This document shows, piece after piece, positions 34,112 through 39,997 of a stretch of 39,997 nucleotides of DNA; the stretch's first letter is position 1, and each line of letters begins with the position of its first letter. The DNA comes from Parachlorella kessleri (lineage: Eukaryota > Chlorophyta > Trebouxiophyceae > Chlorellales > Chlorellaceae), in the NCBI GenBank assembly GCA_001598975.1, contig BBXU01002997.1, forward strand, positions 1-39,997, written 5' to 3'. The position numbers were made by a program, and so were the translations under genes. The notes under the pieces are model-generated. The model did no database searches and was not told the origin of the DNA. It saw nothing but the letters and a program-made list of their open reading frames with translations.

Positions 34112-34345
34112 GGCGGGCGGATGCCTGGCAGTTGCAGAGGCTGTACACCCAGCGTACTGCGAGGCGTGCCAGCAGCAAGTTTGGGATAGTTGTGGTTGCG
34201 AAGCCAAAATTGGTCCTGGCAGTCAGGTGCCTGGGGTGCGAAATTCATGGCGCGGCCGCTGGGCGCGAACCGGGGGCCGCAGCAGTCCCAGCCAGCCAAC
34301 AGGCACGGCAGGCTGGAGGCGTGACTGGTGAACTGGCTGCCCAGT
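34112..34345 (-). other. Open, protein-like stretch on the minus strand beyond the BAH-AM1 stop; possible repeat or mobile-element fragment
   Basis: Read on the minus strand this interval is open and gives segments such as GWDCCGPRFAPSGRAMNF, HNYPKLAAGTPRSTLGVQ and PLQLPGIRPP. It contains the inverted copy of the dispersed repeat (34132-34160), here in the codons for TLGVQPLQL. No start, splice structure or family is recognisable, so it is best treated as a candidate repeat-derived fragment. Confidence 0.35.
34132..34160 (-). repeat. Inverted, diverged copy of the dispersed repeat
   Basis: On the minus strand it reads ACGCTGGGTGTACAGCCTCT, against ATGCTGGGTGCACAGCCTCT at 6487. Third location of this family in the window. 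Confidence 0.65.
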
Positions 34346-35845
34346 TATCCATCTCTCCCCTCCCCCGGGGACACTCAACATTGCAGGGGGTCGTTGCAGG
34401 CTCGCTTGCAGTGCACCCTGCTGCAGGCGATGCAGCATTGGCAGACACCCGGGGTTATGTGGCTGCTTGGATGTACCCGACTAGCGCGTCCCCTCCAGCC
34501 TGACCACTCAAACTGTACGAACCCTGTAGGACCGGCCGCTGTGTTACGCTGCACTGCTGCTTCCCTCCATGATCCCCTGCGCTTTACTGTAGTTTGTCTC
34601 ACCAGGATAAACAGCTCAGGCTATATTGAGTTTGTCCAGGACTGCAAGTGATGTGTGTGCTTGGCTTGTTGCAGCACTGCATGCGCCTAGCAACCTTGTG
34701 AGCGCTGCCAAAGGACTGGGATCGGCTTCAGCTGTCGCCTTGGTCACTTGTTACACACACCATGCTGAGGAAAGCTGCGAAAAGGGGGAAGGTACGCAAG
34801 TGATCTCACCAGCAACAAGCATCAGTAAGAGAGGGACAGGCAAAGCAGGGAAACCAAAGCAGGCCAACCCCAGGAATTGCACTGCACTGCAGAACCATGC
34901 CATGCCGAACACTGGCACGCCCATGCCATGCTCAACGCTGGCACACGCAGGCCTACGCCGGGGGTGCAAGCATCGCCAACTGCAAAGCGTTGATGGCTAC
35001 CCTGTTGGGAGTGCGGTAGGGTGCAATCCTAAGGCCCGCCAGAAACGCCCAGAAAACAAATGCTCAGAGGGCTCGCACACAATCACATTTCGCACTCTTG
35101 ACACTGATGATGACACAAACCACACCCAAACCGTTTGTTCTCCTCCTCAAGGGGCCCACAGTCGTCACCCCTTCACATCTTCTCCGCAATAGAACAATCA
35201 ATAGCACCGGCTTCCTGCCAGCACAGCGCAGAAGAGCGAACCGGGGCCCAGCCCAAGTGCTGAGCCACCTATTACTCCATGCCTTCATTGCCTGCTCGAA
35301 AAAACCGCCAGCCTCTGCCAAACATCGCCCAACCAGCCAGCCAGTGTATCAGAACTAATAGACCTTCTCCCCTGGGAAAGCTGACGTGGCAGCTTTGAAC
35401 GATCAGTATTACGGAAGGAACTCCAGCGCCGCCTCTGCCGCACGACATACACCATGTTCCAACAACTCACGGCCGCAACCCAGACTCCATTCATATCACT
35501 GAACCATGCCCATCCTTGACATCCTTCTCATATCAGAATCCCCACCTACTCGATGCCTATCACACCAACTCACGCCTCCCCAGCCTCCTCACCACCTACT
35601 TCCCAGCCAGCACCCAGACCTCCCCTCCACAGCAAGTCCAGCCAACCCCGGCCATGCTCACGCCGCTGCCGCAGATGTGCATCCTGGCCTGTGACCCCCC
35701 CCCCCCCCCATCCCCCCATGATAGCTACCAGCTCTCACCACCCGCACCAGCCCATGCCCATGCGGCGCGCTGGGTCCGCTATCCTGCCTTAGTCACCACC
35801 CCGTCGGCGGTAACTCCTGCTGCCTTGCGGTGCCAGTTTCACCGC
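34346..35845. other. Convergent intergenic region between BAH-AM1 and MRL1-like genes
   Basis: No supported exon on either strand. A minus-strand TGTAA candidate lies at 34751-34755, about 1.1 kb past the MRL1-like stop. A run of C sits at about 35695-35709. Open frames on the plus strand here have no recognisable domain and no splice partner. Confidence 0.45.
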
Positions 35846-38800
35846 TCACCAGCCCAGGCGGATGCTGCGCTGCTGGTCCGCCAGCCTCCCCCCCTGGAGC
35901 CTGCCGCCGCCCTGCGGCTGCCCGTAGGGCTTGGGCACGGGCAGCGCGCCCGCGGAGCGAGACTCGGCCAGCCTGCAGCAGTGAGCAGCACATCTGTAAA
36001 AAGCTGCACAAGTTGGCCACCAGCACTGCTCCCGGCAGCGCGCCCGCGGAGCGCGAGTCGGCCAGCCTGCAGCAGCGAGCAGCAGCACAGTGTTGCACAC
36101 AAGGAAGAGCCCACGCACCAGGGCTGCGGCACACTGCAACCAGCTCGGCCCCTGGCAGCGCCCGCGGCGGGCCAATGAGCCACCCGTTTGCAGAACTACA
36201 GGCTGTATGGCAAATAGGCCGGGTCACGGCACAGGAAGAAGAATCTCCTGGGACACCACCTTTGCTCCTCGGACCGGCAGCAGCCCCCTCGGAGAGGCAG
36301 CTGGCCTGAGGCACACTTCCCAGGCAGGCATGAGGCATGAGGCATCTGGCAGCCACTCATCCCCCACAATCTCACTTAAGAATGGACACCAGAGTGCCAA
36401 GCTGCCGCCGCCGCTGCACACTTGGCGCCCCCCCAGCCCCAGGCCCTACAAGCCTGCCTTGTGACTCACCCAGCACCTCGTACGATGACCGGTAACCCGA
36501 CCTACTCAATCTACCCGCAGCCTGCCCCGCCCGCCGTGCCCACCTGGCCTGCATGCGCGCCCAGCGGACCAGCTCCCCCGCCTCCACCACCACCATGCCC
36601 CGCGCCCCAAACTCCCGCGTGTGCAGCCGCAGCCGCCGCAGCGCGCCCGCCACGCCCAGCCCCGTGCGCGGGTCGCCGCTCGGCTCGCCCTCCTGGGCGC
36701 CATACTCCGTCAAGAGCTCGTCGGACGACTCACTGCGACATGAGAGGAAGAGAAAGTGTATGTGTGTGGGGAGGGGGGGGGGGCATGCGCACATGTGTTG
36801 AAGCGAGCAAGGGACCGCATAGCAGGCTGCCGTAGAGCCCTCAGGCTGGCTTCTCTGGGTATTGTTGTTCGGGCTGGCTGTCCTGGGAACCTCTCCCTGA
36901 TGACTGAGGTCGCAGCAGGAATCACTCACCACGCTTGGGACACCATGGAAGGAGGGCGCCTCAAGCAGCGGTACGTGCCACAGCCCAAGCCCCTCTTACT
37001 GCCGCCTGGCACAATCGTGGCGGGAGAGCTACCAGACAAAGGTGGCCAGGTGCAGCGCAGCATAGCGCTGCCAACATCCACAGCGGGGCACAGCGCTACT
37101 CAAGCACCACCCCTGGCAGTCCCACCTGTCATCCTCATACTCCTCCGCCAGCCACTCTTCCAAGCCCTCCCCCTCCTCCTCCTCGCCGCTGCCGCTGCCC
37201 TGATGCTGTGCCGGTGCTGCCGCCCCGTTCGCAGCTGCCCCATGCTGGGCCTGCTGGGCCGCCTCCAGGTGGTCGTCCCCAGCAGCTGCTGTAGCTATCA
37301 GCTCCACGGTGCCGGTAGCAAGCGGGTCCAAGCAGACAGCGGCGACAGCCTCCGAGGGGGAGGGGGAGGTGCTGGGCAGGTAGACCTTGAAAGGGTCAAA
37401 GGGGGGCACCAGGAAGACGATGGGGTGGTTGAGCGGGTGCCGCGCCTCCACCTGCCGCTGCAGCGAGTTGATCTGCAGCAGGGGGGTTTGCGGGAGAGCA
37501 TTGAGGGGTGCACTGCCAGCGGTAGGGCAGTTACTGGTGGGTGACTTGGCCCTTCTGAGTGTAACAACCCAGAGCCTTGGTGGGCAGTGCATACCAGGCT
37601 GTCAGCCTGGCATAGCCACAACTGACACGTCTGCGCGGGCAGCACAGCGGGCAACCTGCCTGAAGACAAGCTCGGCAGAGCATGGCTGCGGCTCCCGTAC
37701 CCACACTGGCGGGGCGAACCCCTTCTACAAGCCGCTGCTCGTGCCAAGTAGCAATCAGCCCAGTATCCGGGAGGTCGACACCTACCACCATGCACGCATA
37801 GGCGGAGGCCACGGCTGGCGGCAGGCCCCGGAGGTCAATGGGCTTGGATGTGTCGGAGGAGAAGTTGGGGACAACGCCACTGCAGGAGAGAGGGCAGGTG
37901 AGGGTGTTGTGTGGGTGGGGCGGTGCCTCAGGAGTCAACAGTGGAAGGGAGGTGATGTGCAGTAGCGCCCTCCCTTTTGAGCGCAGGGTGTCCTTTTTGG
38001 GAGAGGGGGGGATCCCTAGCAGCCAGGCCACAAACACCATAAAACCAGGCAGAGACCCGATACCACCGCAGTGCCCTCCTGCACACTGCCCATCCCCAAC
38101 TACACCCCAAAGCTTCCTCAAGCGCAGGCTGAAAATAGACATCGTCTGTCCATTACAATGGTAGCCCAGCTTGTGCAACATCCCCCCCCCCCGCCCCTAC
38201 CCCCTCCTAGCCCATGCCTAACCCTTGACTCACCTCAGCATCGCCTCCTCCACCACCGAGACAGCCTGCATGTAGAATATCTCCTTAACCCCCCCCCCCC
38301 CCCCTCCCCCGCAGGTGACTCATCTTTCGGCTATTTGTATCGCCTATGCCTAACCCTTAACTCACCTCAGCATCGCCTCCTCCACCACCGAGATGGCCTG
38401 CACGTGGAACACCTTCTCGATGCCGATCTTCTGCTGCCGCTGCCGCACGCTGGCGGGGCCCGGCACGGCGGGCTGGAACACCTGCGGCACAGGGTGAGTG
38501 AGGCCAGGGGGAGCGGCTGTAACACTGTGTGCCTTTCTTTTCAATGCGCCATTTCTGCTGCCGCTGGCGCACTGTGGGGCCTGGCACGGCGGGCTGGAAC
38601 ACCTGCGGCACGGGTGTATGAGCCAAGGGGAAGCGGCTGTGTAACACTGTGTGCCCTTCTCTTCTACTTCCCCACTTCTGCTGCCACTTGCCGGGCCGGC
38701 CTGCCGCAGCCCTCATGCCCCCACCACACCACCAATCCTGCGGTGCAAGTCCCCTATCTGTACCACGGCACAGCCACAGCCACGCAAGTGGCAGATGGCG

Positions 38801-39997
38801 ACCCTCCGGCGGTGATCAACCCCCACCTCTGTGAGCACGCCCAGGCACCTCTCATATGGCATATAAGAGCTCAGGATGAGGGACACCACCTGGTGCTCCC
38901 TACCCGTGTGCGGTGAGGTACAGGGACGAATGAGAGTGAGCAGGGGAGCAGGACAGGAGGGACACCGGCATCAGCACCACCGGCCCTTCCCGCACCTGTG
39001 GGTGCTGCCAGCACAGCGGTGCATGCTGTACAAGGGTGTAATTCAAGAGTCATGAGAAGAACCACTCAAAATACTTTGTGTTTGTGGAATTCAGTCTGAA
39101 CATTCGTAATACACTATAATTTCACGGTGCAAAAAAAGTATAATGAACCAAGAATCAAGAAGGGGTACCTGCGTGAGCACCCCCAGCCCATCTGGGACCT
39201 TCTGGTGCTGCTCCTGACGCTTGTTGCTCTGCCAGGGCACCTGGAGGCACGTCAGGATCTGCAACCAACAGAGGGTAGCCCCGTTTCAAAGTTGACGGGC
39301 GGTGGTGTGGTGATACTGCTGCTGGCACCTGCTCCGTCCGGGCACACCCCCATGCATGTCGCCATCCCCCGGGAGAGGCAAGAGAAAAAAAAGAAGGAAG
39401 GGCGCCCAGCACACATGGACACCCCCACCTGCATACCCCACCCGCATGGAGGCAATCACTCAACCCACGACAACGAGCAAAAGGGAGGCTTCCACAGGAC
39501 CACGTTTAGCTCAACTTTGCGGGACCTCTGAGCAGGCAAGGTGCTTCCTCCAAGCTCTTCTCTAAACTCAGTCGGAAGGCAGCCCCAGCCACACTGCCAA
39601 GGACAGCACCAGCAACATCTGAAAGGAACTCACGTAATTCAGCACTTTTACGGATGGCCGCAGGTTGCCATTGACCGCATCGCGGTAGATTGCAAAGGCC
39701 TGTGAGAGCCAGGCAATGTCGGTGGGCTCCCGCACTTCGACTGCTCGCGATGAGGCCCGGCCCCTGGGTTGAAGGGCCTGCAAGTTACGAGGGAGGGAGA
39801 GGTTGTGACGGCATGTCACCATGTTTTGCGGGACAGGCTCCACAAAGTAATTTCCCAGCCGTCGAAAAGCACCAGCAGAGTCCCCGCCCCTCGGGCCACA
39901 GTATGTCCGCTGCAACAACGTGTGCATGACTGCAAGCAGCGGCCTGGCACGCGCCGGCTGCTGCCCCAGCTGCAGATAGCAGGCTCCCCCTTCCCCA
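35846..39997 (-). CDS. MRL1: MRL1-like PPR protein (rbcL mRNA maturation/stability), C-terminal part
   Basis: Supported exons in transcript order: 39634-39777, 39169-39258, 38366-38481, 37789-37879, 37472-37126 (37126-37472), 36544-36732, 36470-36501, 36376-36445, 35846-35972; 1206 bases, all phases consistent. Upstream coding continues to the right edge (reading LGQQPARARPLLAVMHTLLQ), but the exon end before 39777 is uncertain. MRL1 is a chloroplast PPR protein that stabilises the rbcL transcript in Arabidopsis and Chlamydomonas. Matches to its conserved C-terminal region: AFAIYRDAVNGNLRPSVKVL then NYILTCLQVP, VVEEAMLSGVVPNFSS, IDLRGLPPAVASAYACM, HPIVFLVPPFDP, and GLGVAGALRRLRLHTREFG with MVVVEAGELVRWARMQ. 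An acidic linker (GEEEEGEGLEEW) interrupts this region, and a Gly/Arg-rich tail of about 60 residues follows. The N-terminal PPR array and any transit peptide lie outside the window. The homology is from memory of the family, not a search. Confidence 0.75.
36024..36080 (-). repeat. Ghost copy of the 5' edge of the last MRL1-like exon
   Basis: Repeats 35938-35994, including the CTGCTGCAG acceptor and codons for LAESRSAGALP, about 87 bases upstream in transcript sense. A weaker third copy may lie at about 36138-36175. Confidence 0.85.
38216..38286 (-). repeat. Ghost copy of the 3' edge of MRL1-like exon 38366-38481
   Basis: Repeats 38347-38414 at about 131 bases offset: same GTGAGTTAAGG-like donor context and codons for ISVVEEAMLR with several changes. 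It lies in the downstream intron between two polyC runs. Confidence 0.88.
38555..38720 (-). repeat. Ghost copies of the 5' edge of MRL1-like exon 38366-38481
   Basis: 38555-38665 repeats 38431-38541 (codons for VFQPAVPGP...VRQRQQK, the CCGCAG acceptor and intron sequence), with a shorter fragment of a further unit at about 38679-38720. The period is about 122 bases. The same exon has a copy on its other side, so both its edges were duplicated. Confidence 0.88.

Noticed and set aside
34626..35192. Plus-strand open frame of 188 codons in the intergenic region
   Set aside because: Low-information composition with short repeats such as CATGCC words, no domain and no splice context.
35516..36309. 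Plus-strand open frames over the MRL1-like 3' end
   Set aside because: Antisense to supported exons and their ghost copies; Pro/Ala-rich with no recognisable motif.
1..39997. CRISPR arrays, rRNA, tRNA genes, bacterial operons
   Set aside because: No regularly spaced repeats with unique spacers, no rRNA-like blocks and no tRNA cloverleaf noticed; the split genes show nuclear eukaryotic DNA.

Overview
The window is nuclear DNA of a green alga. Every gene is split by many short introns (about 100 to 450 bases, nearly all GT-AG, pyrimidine-rich before the acceptor), exons are GC-rich, polyG/polyC and CAG-type runs are common, TGTAA polyadenylation-like signals lie near some ends, and the contents (a plant-type NAD kinase, an MRL1-like chloroplast RNA protein, an AMEIOTIC1/SWITCH1-type domain, a tubulin glutamylase) fit a ciliated or ancestrally ciliated chlorophyte. 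I cannot name the species. Gene models were built by hand from protein homology, splice signals and phase consistency; most joins keep frame, and the doubtful ones are flagged.

Layout from left to right: (1) 1-5719, minus: NAD kinase, 14 exons visible, C-terminal tail runs off the left edge. (2) 6586-10953, minus: a secreted serpin carrying a six-cysteine domain inserted into the fold. (3) 11362-12963, plus: F-box-like/leucine-rich-repeat protein. (4) 13797-16189, minus: zinc-type medium-chain dehydrogenase, 333 residues, 7 exons. (5) 16498-21598, plus: tubulin tyrosine ligase-like polyglutamylase, 12 exons. (6) 22057-23398, plus: small four-helix membrane protein. (7) 23885-34111, plus: a large protein joining an N-terminal BAH domain to an AMEIOTIC1/SWITCH1(DYAD)-type domain, coiled coils and a Gln/Ala-rich tail. 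(8) 35846-39997, minus: C-terminal part of an MRL1-like protein, running off the right edge. Genes 2/3 and 4/5 are divergent pairs with short shared upstream regions; 3/4 and 7/8 converge.

The genes do not form one pathway. Three things stand out. The BAH plus AM1/SWI1 architecture puts a chromatin-reading module on a meiosis-type protein in an alga. The serpin has a nested Cys-rich exon with symmetric phase and a long proline-rich reactive loop. And in at least four genes the introns next to an exon carry a degraded tandem copy of that exon's edge together with its splice site, a repeated pattern that looks like a local mode of intron growth.
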